A DNA stretch of 64,000 nt from contig NW_020170388.1 in assembly GCF_000524195.1 (NCBI RefSeq), positions 1,754,303-1,818,302 on the forward strand. Direction: 5' to 3'. This stretch comes from Echinococcus granulosus (taxonomy: Eukaryota > Platyhelminthes > Cestoda > Cyclophyllidea > Taeniidae). How positions within the stretch are numbered: position 1 is the stretch's first letter; every line of letters starts with the position of its first letter. Below are positions 24,117-35,560 of this stretch, piece by piece. The notes under the pieces were generated by a model. It searched no databases, had not been told where the DNA came from, and saw only the letters and a list, made by a program, of their open reading frames with translations. A program made the translations under genes and the position numbers.

Positions 24117-24437
24117 TCAATTGTATTTTTTACCTTTCTTTATTCTATCATTTAACAATTTCTGCTCGACTTCATGACTTCCCGCGCTACCATAATGGTT
24201 CTTTATGTAGTCCTTGTGATAGTCGACACTGTTTCGTCGCGGTTGTTGAGCAAAATGATGGACACTACCACGTCCCTGTTGTTCATTATTTTTGCGCAGA
24301 TGTTCATTCTTATTTCTGATAGCTTCAGGGTAGTAGAATTTATAGTCACTTCTAGAGCGTGAACGACGCAATCCTGAGGTTGCTACGGTAAGGAGTACGA
24401 GCAGAAGACCAAAGACAAGGAGGGTTGAGCTTCTCAT
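24117..24437 (-). CDS. Secreted Tyr/His-rich basic peptide precursor, 106 aa
   Basis: Single-exon gene. The precursor begins MRSSTLLVFGLLLVLLTVAT, a clear signal peptide with likely cleavage before LRRSRSRS, so the product should be exported. The mature part of about 84 residues has no cysteine, is rich in Arg, Lys, Tyr, His and Asn, contains FYYPEA, SVHHFAQQPRR and SVDYHKDYIKNHYG, and ends KKGKKYN with TGA at 24117-24119. Its last third aligns with those of 25123-25440 and 28351-28659 (H-x-x-Y, then an Arg/Lys-rich tail with Tyr next to last). Upstream on the minus strand are CCAAT (24508-24504) and a TATAG-like element about 31 nt before a TCACA start. The decayed paralog 14639-14947 shows the same start codon and flank. 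No known family was recognised; a secreted antimicrobial, cuticle/eggshell-tanning or other cationic peptide is inference. Confidence 0.85.
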   Translation of the reverse strand: MRSSTLLVFGLLLVLLTVATSGLRRSRSRSDYKFYYPEAIRNKNEHLRKNNEQQGRGSVHHFAQQPRRNSVDYHKDYIKNHYGSAGSHEVEQKLLNDRIKKGKKYN

Positions 24438-24454
24438 GGTGCAAGATTTGGGTT

Positions 24455-24512
24455 GTGATGCTTCAAGAGTTTACAAGAGCCTTACTATACTTCAAGCCCT
24501 CTTATTGGTCAA
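24455..24512 (-). promoter_or_regulatory. Core promoter of the 24117 peptide gene
   Basis: Reading the minus strand: GACCAATAAGAGG (CCAAT at 24508), GTATAGTAAGG (TATA-like, 24489) and TCACAACC (24458), about 20 nt before the ATG. The arrangement recurs at sister genes, which supports it more than the motifs alone. Confidence 0.5.
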
Positions 24513-25122
24513 GAACTACTTTCCAATTAACAGAAGATAGAGGGAAGAGAAAAGTGATTACAGTTAATTTAGAGTTAAAAGATATATGTGAAATTTGCCC
24601 TAGTAGGGAGTTAGACCAGAGGTGTATAAAATTTGTTTCCGCCCAATCTATTTAGGGAACTGTAAATAATCTTGCCTTAGAAATTGTGCTTAACAGCACA
24701 TCAATTCTTAAAGGGTTTAAAGTTAGCTGCTTTGAAACTGTCTCAAAATTCTTCCGTTTTATCCATGCTTAATTGCGCATTCTCAAGAGCTCAACTTCCA
24801 CCTTCGAGATGGCGTAGATGCTGCAGATAAGAAGCAGCGCTTGCATTGGCTCTAAATTTATTGGAGCTTGCTTCTATACGTTTCCTTTTTGTCGATCGCA
24901 AGACAAGCTTGGAAGGCGTTGACTACCACCTTTAATCGCTTAATGCCATAAATTGCCAAAATACGTATAAAAAGGAGACAAAAGGGCCAGATGCAAATTA
25001 GGTATTTACTTTATCTTCAAAAACTAGGCAGAAATGAAGGAGGCGATAAAATAAAACATAAAACTGAAATTCTACTTCTACGCTTAACTAATACGATGTT
25101 AATCGATGTCAACGGTTGAATT

Positions 25123-25440
25123 TCAGTAGTATCGACGGCGACGACGAATTCTTTGTCTTGCTAATTCGCGTGCTATGTCTCCATCTACTTCCCCGCCTCC
25201 TAAACTGCGTAAATAGTCCATGTGGCTTTGAATGCTTTCATCATCCGATGCTTGGTCGAAATCATAATATCTGCCTTGTGTCCCATAAGCGTCTAAATCA
25301 AATGAACGACCGCGTCTCGCCTTTCCGATTGGGTAGTAGTCATAGTAGTAGTCGGCGTCTGGATGATGTCGCCATCCAGTTGCAGATAGGGCAAGAAGTA
25401 GAAGTAGGAGACTGAAGAGACAGAGCGGTGAACCTCTCAT
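25123..25440 (-). CDS. Secreted Tyr/Asp-rich basic peptide precursor, 105 aa
   Basis: Single-exon gene starting MRGSPLCLFSLLLLLLALSA, a typical signal peptide; cleavage is likely near GWRHHPDAD. The mature part has no cysteine. It opens with an acidic tyrosine run (DADYYYDYYP), has the possible basic processing site ARRGR, a Tyr/Asp middle (GRYYDFDQASDDES) and an arginine-dense tail RQRIRRRRRYY, with TGA at 25123-25125. The C-terminal block from DDESIQSHMDYL onward aligns with DDSSLSSHLQYL of the 28351 gene. Charge is strongly split: acidic/tyrosine-rich N-terminal half, polycationic C-terminus. Upstream are an inverted-strand CCAAT (25515-25511), a TAAATATGG element and TCAG at 25462. A truncated dead paralog lies at 16082-16260. 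Function is unknown. Confidence 0.85.
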   Translation of the reverse strand: MRGSPLCLFSLLLLLLALSATGWRHHPDADYYYDYYPIGKARRGRSFDLDAYGTQGRYYDFDQASDDESIQSHMDYLRSLGGGEVDGDIARELARQRIRRRRRYY

Positions 25441-25458
25441 GCCGACAATTTTTTAAAT

Positions 25459-25515
25459 CTGACAGCTTATCCAAACCTTGAAAGTAACATCCATATTTAC
25501 CAGCTTTTCAATTGG
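25459..25515 (-). promoter_or_regulatory. Core promoter of the 25123 peptide gene
   Basis: Minus strand: ACCAATTGAAAAG (CCAAT), then GGTAAATATGG about 37 nt before GTCAGATTT. The ATG follows about 20 nt after TCAG, matching spacing at sister genes. Confidence 0.45.
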
Positions 25516-25540
25516 TTTGATAGTAACGTTTACCTAAACG

Positions 25541-27426
25541 CTTTGTCATCTTTTTTTCCAGTAAAATATGGTTCAATAGTGATATGCATTGTTTTTAACA
25601 GCTCTAGCTTGATAGAAAACGCTGCATGGTCAGTAATGAGTTCGGTGCCTCACTTTACCACGGAGGCACGGTAGGCCAGCACGATATTTCATCTGAATCT
25701 TTTTACCACTAATGCACAGGTATTTATCAAAAGTTTTTCTGCTTAAGACCAGCTTATATGCTCCTCCTTCATCAAGAGCGTGCTGTTACCGAATGATAAT
25801 TCAATGGTGTTCAAGTCGGAGCTAAGGATGCCTAAGTATATCATCTAAATTAAACATCATAGTTTGAAGGCGACATAGGTAAAACTGCCTAGATCTGCTT
25901 GACTCCAGAAATACCAACTCCGCTTATAGAGTTGATATAAGTAGATTTTGGCGTTTAGGATTTGGGAATAAAATCGCACAGATAATAAGTGGATTCACAG
26001 CCAGGTTCGAGGACTTAATTCAAACAGTCAGAAAGTACAGCACCCAAATGCAACCTAAACCTTTCCTTCGGTGGCTGTGGACCACTTCTTCCATCAAAAC
26101 GCGAGATAAATTTACGCGCTTCTGTGTCATGTGGTGTGTTGGGCCGTCAAGTGGTGACTGACACATTGCGTGACCACAGTTCAGTGACTATGCAGTCTGT
26201 CATCTTAGTGTGCGGACAAGTTGATTGTGTAACGAAAGGTTGTTGACTGTTCTTCCTTCGAAAAGCATGGTTGCGTCATAAGCAGGCTTGTAAGGACTTC
26301 TTTGATTTTAAGCTATTTCAGGGCCTCAGTGTGGCCCCTTTTAAAAAGAAAAAATAGGAGAATAAAATGAATCCCATCATTAAGCAGAGTGGGCATCTTT
26401 TTTTCTTCGTGCGTTTCGACTAGGGTGCTTAAAATTTCAGATTTACACCTCAACAAAATTTGTGTACAATTGTTTTTGTTTGATTAAGGATTAACCTGAT
26501 TGGCTAATCGGAAATTTTTGCATATGAAACAACCAATTCAAACAATTTTTAATATCTATCAGAGCAGTGTTATCTTAGTAAAGGTCTCGGCAAATCTTGT
26601 GACGATAAAATCGCAGAAGTGAGAAACCGTTTCCCAGCCAGCAATAAAATTCAGTAGAGAATTAAGGGAAAAATTTGATGCAAAAGCGCCGTTGTACAAG
26701 AGGATCAGAATATTTCTTAGTAAAAAATGCAAACGTGTTTCAGAAAACATCTTCATGGGGTATCAAAATGTCCTTTTAAAATATTATATGAGTTATACAA
26801 ATGTTGCGTCCAGAGTCTTCCCTGCAGTTATAAGAATCTACAGTAATAAGGCAGAGGACACATCAATGATGCTTAGAAGAGCTAAGAGGACACTGCTCTG
26901 ACACGGAGGTCATGCTACCGAGCCGAAGAACAGACTGCGAACGCTTAAGCGCCCGCATAATCAACGATTTATTAAGGCATTGCATAGCCCCTCTCTTCTT
27001 TTGGGCGTCATTTCCAGCGCCTCCTTTGAGCAAATTCCTGCGTTGGCTATCACCACCTAGTTGGTGCTATAAAAAACACCCACAGACCAGCTCTGTCGGT
27101 TATAAAATTGACGTGCGGCTGAGAAGACATTGGGATTCAACACCATTGGTGTATTTTGGCTGTCCCATTGGAACTGGTTTTTTGTTATGCTTAGGAACTG
27201 TATCAGGAAAAACGGTAACGCGCCGTCCTCATACCGCTGTAGAGCGGATGATACTCAAAAACAAGGCCATTCCGTAATATAACCTCTATTTGTAAAAACA
27301 CTGACTGAAAAAGCAGAGCTAAGCTTTAAAAAGTTTCATGAAGATGATATTTTGCGCCTATTCATCCATGCTAGTTTGTTCTCACTTTAGTGCTGCCTAA
27401 TCATATCTATTGCGATTTTTCTCCAG
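25541..27426. other. Gene-free stretch with a TATA-containing GC-richer patch
   Basis: Mostly AT-rich with nothing supported. Around 26900-27250 the GC content rises; two TATA-like elements (CTATAAAAAA at 27067 and TTATAAAATT at 27101) lie inside a 121-codon open frame (26912-27277) that resembles no known protein. This could be a promoter region or an old LTR. Confidence 0.3.
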
Positions 27427-27566
27427 CCTACAGCCTACCACGTGCTCACTCAGTTGACGATTTCCATCTAAATGCTGTAGACAGCTCCGTGATGAACTTG
27501 TTTGGATGGTTTACGACTAGTGTTGCTTCGATCGTTAATAGCATTACCACGAAACACGGGATTAAG
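27427..27566 (+). CDS. Candidate internal exon, function unknown
   Basis: A good acceptor (GCGATTTTTCTCCAG) precedes two bases and 46 open codons, ending at AAG|GTAGTT. The translation includes PRAHSVDDFHLNAV and MNLFGWFTTSVASIVNS. The exon ends in phase 0, which would fit the phase-0 acceptor of the candidate exon at 29943-30059; if joined, the 28351-28659 peptide gene would sit in the intron on the opposite strand. No domain was recognised, and support is limited to frame and splice sites. Confidence 0.28.
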
Positions 27567-28350
27567 GTAGTTTCAGACGTCAGCAACGTAAATTTAAAAA
27601 AAATCTTGGGTATTTACAGATTCCCCTTCAGCAACAGATGTCCTTTCTCTATCACTTTATCGCAGAGCATTCGATAATAGAAGTTAGGGTTGTGGCCCAT
27701 CAGGATCGGGTTTGATTGACACTACTACTAATGTAGTCTCTTAGTCTTTCCTGAAGTATTAAGAAGTCACGGATTCATGACAGAAAATACGCCACTGACT
27801 CGGCCTAAAGGCGATTCTACCTATTGAAATTACAGTCTGCGGAGATTTAAGTGCCAGCATAATCATCCACAGTTAAACAAGCTGTCAAAATATTACATAA
27901 ATTTGGAAATGTGTTGGTATTGACGTAAAGAAGAGACGTGACACCAGTAGCATAAATAGCCTCTGAAAATGCCGCTTTGTACTTAAATTATTTAGATTAT
28001 TTTTTAACCAGAAGAGATGTTTTATACCCTCTATTTTATAGAGTAACCCTGGAGAATACCTGTTGATTTTTACTACATCCCTTTGTGGAAGATTCAGGTA
28101 ACTTTCTGGCATTTTTGAAAGATCAAAACAGAAACCACAAATATGAATAAAAAGAAACAAGGACAAACAAAAAACAAGTTCAAATAAGCACCAATTATGG
28201 TAGAGCTTTTAACAGACCTGAAAGAATTTACAACAACCAATAAATGAATAGCCATATAATCAGTAGGAGAGTCTGTTAATGGAGATAAAGGCCTCCAAAC
28301 CTCAGGTAAAATGAATGCACTCTAACTAGCAGTTGAGGAGCTTTGTTTCT

Positions 28351-28659
28351 TCAGTTGTATCGCCTACGTCTTTGGCTTCTTTGTTTCGCCAATTGCTGCG
28401 CCTTGGTCCGATCCACGTCCGAGCCTGCAGTATCTTGCAGGTACTGCAAATGACTGCTCAGGCTACTGTCATCTGCGTTCCTTCGAACAAGGTAAGGTTC
28501 AGGTCCTCGACCATGATGTCTATACAAATAACCCTTTCCGTGATGGTTCCTAACTCCAAGCGAGTTATGCTTTCGATGGTGAACATATCGAGATCCGCTT
28601 GTCGAAACGGCCAACAAAACAAGCAGTAGACAGAAAAGAAAGAGCGTTGGTCCTCTCAT
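28351..28659 (-). CDS. Secreted His/Arg-rich basic peptide precursor, 102 aa
   Basis: The start is placed at 28659 (MRGPTLFLFCLLLVLLAVST), because sister genes all begin Met-Arg directly before the hydrophobic core and the promoter motifs are spaced for this ATG; the frame is open further upstream but those residues do not look like a signal peptide. The mature part, from about SRYVHHRKHN, is rich in His, Arg, Tyr and Gly (RNHHGKGYLYRHHGRG), contains one possible dibasic site (LVRRNADD), and ends QRSQRRRRYN. No cysteine follows the signal peptide. The block DDSSLSSHLQYLQDTAGSDV aligns with the 25123 gene, so the two are paralogs. A CCAAT box lies about 70 nt upstream (28729-28725 on the minus strand). 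Function unknown; secretion and cationic character are what the sequence shows. Confidence 0.85.
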   Translation of the reverse strand: MRGPTLFLFCLLLVLLAVSTSGSRYVHHRKHNSLGVRNHHGKGYLYRHHGRGPEPYLVRRNADDSSLSSHLQYLQDTAGSDVDRTKAQQLAKQRSQRRRRYN

Positions 28660-29942
28660 TTCGAAAAACTTGAATATGTCACTACCTACATCAACGAATA
28701 TGAACTTGAGATGCTTGTCTTCTGATTGGTCGATAGGTATTGCCAAATGGTATGCCAGATCACTGTGCACCAACCAGATTGCAGGGACGATAAAACGGTA
28801 GATCAAATTATGTTAACACAGTGTCTGCAACACAGCGACAACCTTGGTCATGTACTTATCTTAGCCACCAAATTAATTGACACTTGTATAGAATGATAAT
28901 CACTCTCCACTTTTGTAAAGCTTGAATTGCTCAGATTTAATCAGCTACTAGGTGGTTTCTCGGTATAGTTTTTTCACAGAAATGGCCATGCAAATTTGCT
29001 TCTTTCCTTCCTTGGTTAGTTTATGGCGACAAAGAAGCATAATTTCGACAATGAGGCGTACTTAACTGTTATTCTTCCATGGTATGGAGGAAAAGTATGA
29101 CGAAGTGGTTTTTATGTGTTCTCAATAAATTACAGCTATTTGATAAGAAGTTGGCTTAAAACTTTAACAACTTTTTATTTAAAGTATTACCGAAATGGCG
29201 TAAAAAGTATGCAGAAAGATATTGCCCTTTGAATCACTCAATTCTGCTAAGCAGAGGGGACTTTAACTCATCATGTGGTTTGTTAAGTTAATGGCACAAG
29301 TGGGTACAAGCCAGCCTTTGAATATACCATGAATGAGTTATCGACCTGTATTCTTGTCAAAAGCGTCTGACAATCTACCGAAGGTTGCTGAAAATTTTTC
29401 AGTAGTGGGTGCTACCGAGGCTACATTAATAAATGCGTATATGGTGTCAGCTTTAACTTACATAACTGTGGCAAGGTATGTGCAAGGTTAAAAAGACCAA
29501 ACTACTAATCATTCTGTACAAAAAAGTCCAAAATTAGTATTAACACCCGGTATTTTTATTCATATTTTCATTTTGCATAGAAGTTTTGTGATTTTCGCCT
29601 CTAAACATGTTGGTTTTTTTTAAGAAATTGGCAATTCTTGGCTTAGTATGTAGTGGGAAAATCATACAAACAAATAGACGTGATATCAAAAAACTGGGAT
29701 CTATTTTATAAGTAGTCCATTTAAATCCATCCATTTTAGCCAAGATGCACATTAATCCAAAAAAAGACAAGTAGAAGAGTTACTAGGTTGCAGGTAGCGT
29801 AGTCATAAGGTCGTGGAAAAGCAGCATGTTAGAGATAAATAGATAGATACCTAGCATTATCTCACCTGGCACTGCGAGACTTTGACTACTTCGGCCTCCC
29901 CCATTTCCCATATGATCTTCAACACTCTTGTGCATCTTCAAG
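28660..29942. other. Upstream region of the 28351 gene, otherwise empty
   Basis: Contains the CCAAT element at 28725-28729. Nothing else was supported. Confidence 0.35.
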
Positions 29943-30059
29943 TCCCCTGGACTCGGTGTCGTGATGGCTGCAAATCGCAAAGCACTAAAGGATGAGGCGA
30001 AAATGAGGCGACGACGACTGGGAACACCCGCTGGACCGCTACTTCATCGTGACCTAAAA
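29943..30059 (+). CDS. Candidate exon with basic stretch, function unknown
   Basis: Acceptor TTGTGCATCTTCAAG, then 39 open codons starting SPGLGVVMAANRKALKDEAK and including KMRRRRLGTPAGP, ending LHRDLK at a consensus GTGAGT donor (30060). GC is higher than in the flanks. The internal ATG at 29964 could be a start codon if the upstream AG is not used. The next acceptor-like site (30373-30381) gives a stop after about ten codons. I do not recognise the protein. Confidence 0.33.
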
Positions 30060-33000
30060 GTGAGTAAAACCTACTAGATGAGGCAGTGATTCTCCTTAAG
30101 CGAATTGTCTTTTCCTCCAAAATCAACTTATTTCATGCAGTTTAAGGTCGAATCAAGGGAAGGAATTTACAAATTCATACAAGACACTTAATTGATAAGT
30201 TGGCGTCAATGCCAAGAATAGCTCATTCACTTGCACCCTTATAGCTGTCACTATCACCCCAGTTAATAAGTTACAAAATTGAAAAATTAAAGGAAAAGTT
30301 ACCGTCCTTACGTATTTAAATTTAACCTACTGCTCTTTGTACCAAATGTATGTTTAACCCGTAACAAAATTTTATCTTTAAAGTGGAAGATAAGCGGTGC
30401 AAATTGCATCTGCTAGAGAAAAGAGGTAATGCTGTGGATCACACAAAACTGGCAAAGATTAACTTTTCAACTTCAATAAATTCACGTTTTAAGTTTGTTT
30501 TTGGTTGTAAAAAGGTAGTAAAAGAGAGAAGGAAGACTCCACTGCTAATAGGCATTTATTACTTGCCAAATAATATATGGAGGAGTTTCCCTTCACCAAA
30601 AAATGGTTTTTGTTTAAAGGTTTTTTTACAAGGCTAGAAAACTTTTAGTTATCACACAAAAAGAAGGCAGAAAAGAGGAAGAATTACAGGTTACAGTGAT
30701 TAAAAGCGCAGTTGATATTAAACACGAAGATAATTACTGCGGGGTCACTTGCATTTGTACAAATGTCGTCAGGCCAGTTCAATTTGGCCTCAAAATTTCT
30801 AAATAAATTGTGGAAGTATTTAAGACTGATATATACTTCAGGAAAAACAGTCAAATAAAATAACACTTCATTTTTGCTTACTATAAGATAGAGTACATGA
30901 CAAAAATGCTTACTTTATAGCTCCTGCACTGATGCTTTCGAGGAGCTCAGAGAAGGATGCATCAAAACGCGCCTACATGAGATTTTTCCTGGATTTATAA
31001 TTACAGCGACTTGTCGCTTAAATTGATGTCAGTAGTTAGCAAAAACTTAATGGAGTTTTTTTACAAGGTTACCCGATTGCTAACGGAACATTGGGGCGTG
31101 TTTAGGTATATATTTTGCTGATTGCTACAATGGTGTATAACAATGCCATGGTTACAGCTTTGAAACAAACTACGGGATATGGTAATTTATACCTCTATTA
31201 GTTCTAGAGTGCACCGCACCTGAAGCTTTTGTTGAACCATCTTTCTGGAATGCTCTACAGCAAGTAATGTTCAAACCATTAGAGTTGAAAGTTGAGTTAA
31301 GTTGGAACAAAAAACGGGAGAAGTGTTGAAAGACTTCGCCTCCAAAATTAACAGCCCAAATCTTGACAAATTGATTGTGTCTTCATGCCTTCTTTCACGA
31401 AAATTTTGTCATTTGAAAACATTTAGGCAATTGGTTACATGCCTCGAATTTCCAAAAGGTTCCCCTTTTCGGACATTCTGGAACACCGAGTTATCACGTC
31501 ATCTCTACTGACCAGCGGACACGATGCATGGGTGTACTTTAATCAAGCTAATGCTCACCACAAGTTCAAGGTTAAAATCGCCTTAATTCGCGAGAATGGG
31601 GACCACCGTGTCTCCTTGACTTCCTTATTATTCAGTGCGCAGGCGGTACCACCCTGCTTACTTATTTCTGTCTGTGTGCGATACTTTTAACAAATCACTG
31701 GCATATGCCGTAATCTGGACGCAAACTCGAGAGGATTCAAACTAACACGCAAAAACACCACCTTATAACAAAATGATTACGTGGATTTTTAAGTAGCAAT
31801 AAAATTATGCAGAAATTGAGTGCATGAATTTTACGGTGCCTAAAGTCTTTTGGACCTGTCGACCTAGATTTTTGAGTTGCCTATAATGCGGGTGCATTTT
31901 ATGAGCCTGGAACATCCAAAACTTCGTCATATGTGTTACCCTAAAAAGGAGTGCGTTACATTAAGTGAATGCTGCAGAGGGAGGAAAATAAAAGTGGTGT
32001 TAGCAAAACCTGGATTTGCGTCTTGAAGTTCCAGAGCAGTGTACATTGTATTAACACCACTATTTGCCTACACGTGCAACACCTCCCTCCCACCTCTGGA
32101 TCCAGACCCAAAAATTAAGATAAGAGCTTAGGAAAAGGCAGAATACAGTGGAGCGAAAAAATGATCCAAGTCTTACAGAGATTAGAGTGGATTAAACCGA
32201 GGACGATCTTACATCCACAAGGTTGGTCTTACCCACCCGCTTGCAGCCTAAAAGGTGTATGCCAACATTTAGAGCAATTAACCATTGAGGTTATTAGAAA
32301 TGCTTAGAAGATTCAACGCATAATTTAGTATTTTACAGAATACTCTTCGACAGTTTTGTGAGGTGGCGTACCGACTACTTAATTAAGTAGCATTAAGTGG
32401 TGAATATTCACGTTTGCGGAAACGCACAATCACTCACCATGATCACCACTTCCAAGGATTTCTCTTGAGACCTTTCAACGCCTTCGAATTATTTATGTCA
32501 AAGATCCATCTTGGCCTCATACACCATATTACGCGATTTGAAAAGGTTTCTCACCACTTGTTCGGTGATAAACACAAAAATCACGCGGGCACTACCTCCT
32601 GCACAATACTGTAAAAACGGGACAAAAAACGAATTATGAATTTGTTTATCTGTAATCAAAGTGCTTAGGAAATGATGCTTATTCCCACTTGAGAAAAGTT
32701 GAATAACATGAAGTTAGGACTTTCAAAAGAGGAGAAAATAGAAGTTTGAATCGAGGTACACCCATTCATTGCTCCTAGGTGGGCCATTTTACAACGATAT
32801 ACCCTCTAAGCACATCGTGAAAGCTGTCCTCATCCAAACCGTCAAGTAAAAAGCGTGCCTCCTACCTCAAGCTACCTTTTTAAAGGGGGACAAAAAAGGA
32901 GTCATGAGTTTGCAGCTTCACATGGGTGTGAAGTATACCTCATTAGGAGGGAAGGTAACTTAAGTGCGCTCATGCCATGCACAAGTTGATGGCTCTCAAC

Positions 33001-34929
33001 AGGGCACATAAAGGAGCTCCCAAAAGCATTACACCTTCTATGGATTGTAGTAAAAATTGTATGCTGGATTGACAGCTATAAGTGGGTCTATTTGAGAATT
33101 TCCGTTTGCATTTAGGCCTATTCGCTTCTTATTCGGTGGATAGGGGGAAAATCTAAATAACCTTTAACAAAGCAGAGTACAAACTCGTTTAAAATAAAGA
33201 AAAGAATAAAAAGTTTTGCGACATTCAAGCCAGATTTACCTTAAATTAAAATAACCTTTACGGCAAAAATGTGTCTGTAAATAAACTGAGACGCCAGATG
33301 TCATAACCAGGTGCATGCGTCACTGGGTCCCGGATTCCATCCAACTTCCAACCGTGCAGGCATGATGAGTGCAATTTTGGACCAAGATACATGGGTAAGC
33401 TGAGAGGTGCGGCAGTGAGTGTACGAGCCTGAAGGCTGGTAGCGGAGACCACTGAAGGCAGAATCCCGCAGTCGGAGACCGTGTCCGCGTCTGAGTCACT
33501 CTGTTGTCTTAGTCATGTACAGCTGTAGTTAATGCTTGAACCTCGGACCTAGGACGCTTATTGGCCCACTTGAAGTGGAGCTAAGAATGACGTTAGCCAA
33601 TCACAGGGGCCTGGGCGAAAACACGGCTCTCGAGAATGGGTTGTTCGAGAATTTAGGCACGAAAGTGGAGACTACTGGAAAGCTGGTCAGGAGTTTTATT
33701 TGTCCTGGGATTTCCGGCGTCCCCAATGGTGTCAATAGGGGCGTTTGTTCAATTTGAGAGCATTTACAAGCCTTTTTTTCGAGCTAGTTTTGTACATTCC
33801 TTAGTATTGTCTAAAGAGGTTATTTCAAAATTTATCTTTTGTACCTTTTATCTAAGAGCCGTCCTTGTTAAAGCTAGTAAATGAGCCTGAGATCTTCTTT
33901 CAAACTTCTATGCAATAAAAATCACCACAGTGCGTGCGAGGACAGATAAACGCTAATATTGTGACTCATAATTAAGGATGTCCCTCATTTGGCTCTAGCC
34001 ATCGAGGCTTGGATCATGACAAATGTGAAGAAATGAATTCCTATTTCATCCAGCGAGTCCTTGCGTGATGTCACTGGGTTTCTCGCGATCAAGGTCATGA
34101 GGGACTTTCACAGTGCAGCTGAGCATACTTTCCACGTACTATTTGATCAGCTACTTTTAGGAACGTCGAACATTTAAAAGCAAAGAAACGCGAGTCATTT
34201 TGCCTCTCTCTCTTTCTCAACACCTACGCCAACACTTTAGCGAATGTGTATTTACCAACTGAAGAATGCTATCAAGATTTCAATCATAAGTATATTTAGT
34301 AAAAGGTATCCTGGGTTATGAGAAGACTCCGTTTTTTTACATAACCTCCAAGTGCACCAGTGAAAGTTCGGCAACCTGAGTGGCGAAGATCGTTGAAAAG
34401 GCATGGCTGAAAAGGAGGTATGTTAGAGAGTGGATTCAGTGAGTTATAAAAAGTTAACCAAAAAATCCCCAAAAGCATATGTTTTTTAATTCGGCTAATC
34501 CTCGTTCCCGATTGGTAAGTTTACCTTGCATGCGCCTTTGGAAAAAGGGACTACTTTAACCTCCTCAAGGAAAAAGGAATTCTATCGATACAAATTTTAG
34601 CAACTTTTAAATGAAATGGTCTTCAATTTTTCAATGATAGATCCTGATTAGTCAATTTGTATAAAATTATCTGGCTAAAGAATGCAACTTCGAGACCGTA
34701 AGTTGCGTTTCTAGGATAATCAAACTAAACTTAGGAACGTTTTTGTCTTTCAAACACAATGGTCGTGACAAGCTGACTTGCTAATTAAATCAGCTGACTT
34801 TATTCTTATCCATCCATCCTGCGAATATTATTCTGCAAGCCTTCTTAAAAGACCAAAGGATATATCCATGACCATTTAAAGAAATTCGAGAAGACCCTCA
34901 GTGTACCAGTAGAGCCTTACTCTAAAAAC
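30060..34929. other. Centre of the cluster; no supported gene
   Basis: This is where the peptide genes change orientation. Open frames at 30383-30637 and 31439-31690 (the latter including HDAWVYFNQANAHHKF) have no start, splice or homology support. A distinctly GC-richer patch at about 33260-33770 stands out from its surroundings and may be an old LTR or other insertion; no coding domain was identified in it. Confidence 0.35.
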
Positions 34930-35560
34930 TCTTTGCCTTCTTTTATTGACGGTGATCTCCCTGGCAGAACTAAAGAATAAGTCAAAATTTTGCCTTAGTG
35001 AGCACCAAAATGACAGTGGCAAGGAAGAGAGGAATTCGGCCAAAGTTTGCAGGGTAAAAGAGGACTCTTATTTCTCTTCGGGGAGGAATGTAGGTAGAAT
35101 AGACGAAGAAAGAAGATTAAGTCGCATTTTAAACGCCGAAAAACGAATTTTTAAGGTAGGGTACGCAAAAGAAGACAAAGCTAGTGCTGTTAAAGAAATT
35201 CGGCTAGTTTTCTGCAGCCTTTAGCTAAAATCATTACAATTCTTAAAAAGGAAAAGAGTAGTTAGAGAAAATCATCTCAACCTTCGTAGCATAGGAGAGG
35301 GGGAAGGGCTTCTAAATTATAAAGCCTTTTAAGGACTTACTGTTCGGCAAGGCCATGGAATTGACTCACGTCGGTCCACACACTGGGTTGGTGTATTCTG
35401 ACCACTTATTACCTAAAACATGCATATTGCAGGTCTAGCTTCAATATAAAACATTATCTTATTGTGCTGCGATATTATGCAATACTCTGGTTGCAAGTTC
35501 AACTCTTCGTTTTGGTTACGCGGTCACTTTCTCTCCATCAGCGCACTCACGCACGACGGC
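34930..35560 (+). repeat. Tandem unit, copy 1
   Basis: Related to 37150-37880. Examples: GGAATTCGGCCAAAGTTTGC versus GGAATTCGGGCCATAGGCAG; CGATATTATGCAATACTCTG versus TGATATTATGCGATACTTTG; ACTCTTCGTTTTGGTTACGC versus TCTCTTCGTTATGGTTACGC. No peptide gene was found upstream in this copy. Confidence 0.7.
34968..35053 (+). CDS. Candidate exon conserved between tandem copies (copy 1)
   Basis: Acceptor ATCTCCCTGGCAG is followed by two bases and 28 codons (SKFCLSEHQNDSGKEERNSA) to AGG|GTAAAAG; the frame also stays open beyond the donor. The paralogous stretch at 37195-37283 keeps the acceptor, the donor and the frame with a one-codon length difference. Such frame-preserving change suggests coding, though with only two copies chance is possible. 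The product is unrecognised, polar and charged. Confidence 0.35.

Larger units (their letters stand above)
23950..25450. repeat. Segmental duplicate (live copy) of 14.53-16.30 kb
   Basis: Collinear with the decayed block at 14531-16300 over two peptide genes and their spacer. This copy lacks the ~460-bp insertion and keeps both reading frames. Confidence 0.8.

Noticed and set aside
24080..24362. Two plus-strand open frames
   Set aside because: Antisense shadows of the 24117 peptide gene.
26912..27277. 121-codon plus-strand open frame
   Set aside because: No homology, and it contains TATA-like elements; more likely non-coding.
28351..28806. Upstream start giving a 151-residue protein
   Set aside because: The extra N-terminus is not a signal peptide and includes the promoter motifs; the internal Met-Arg start matches the family.
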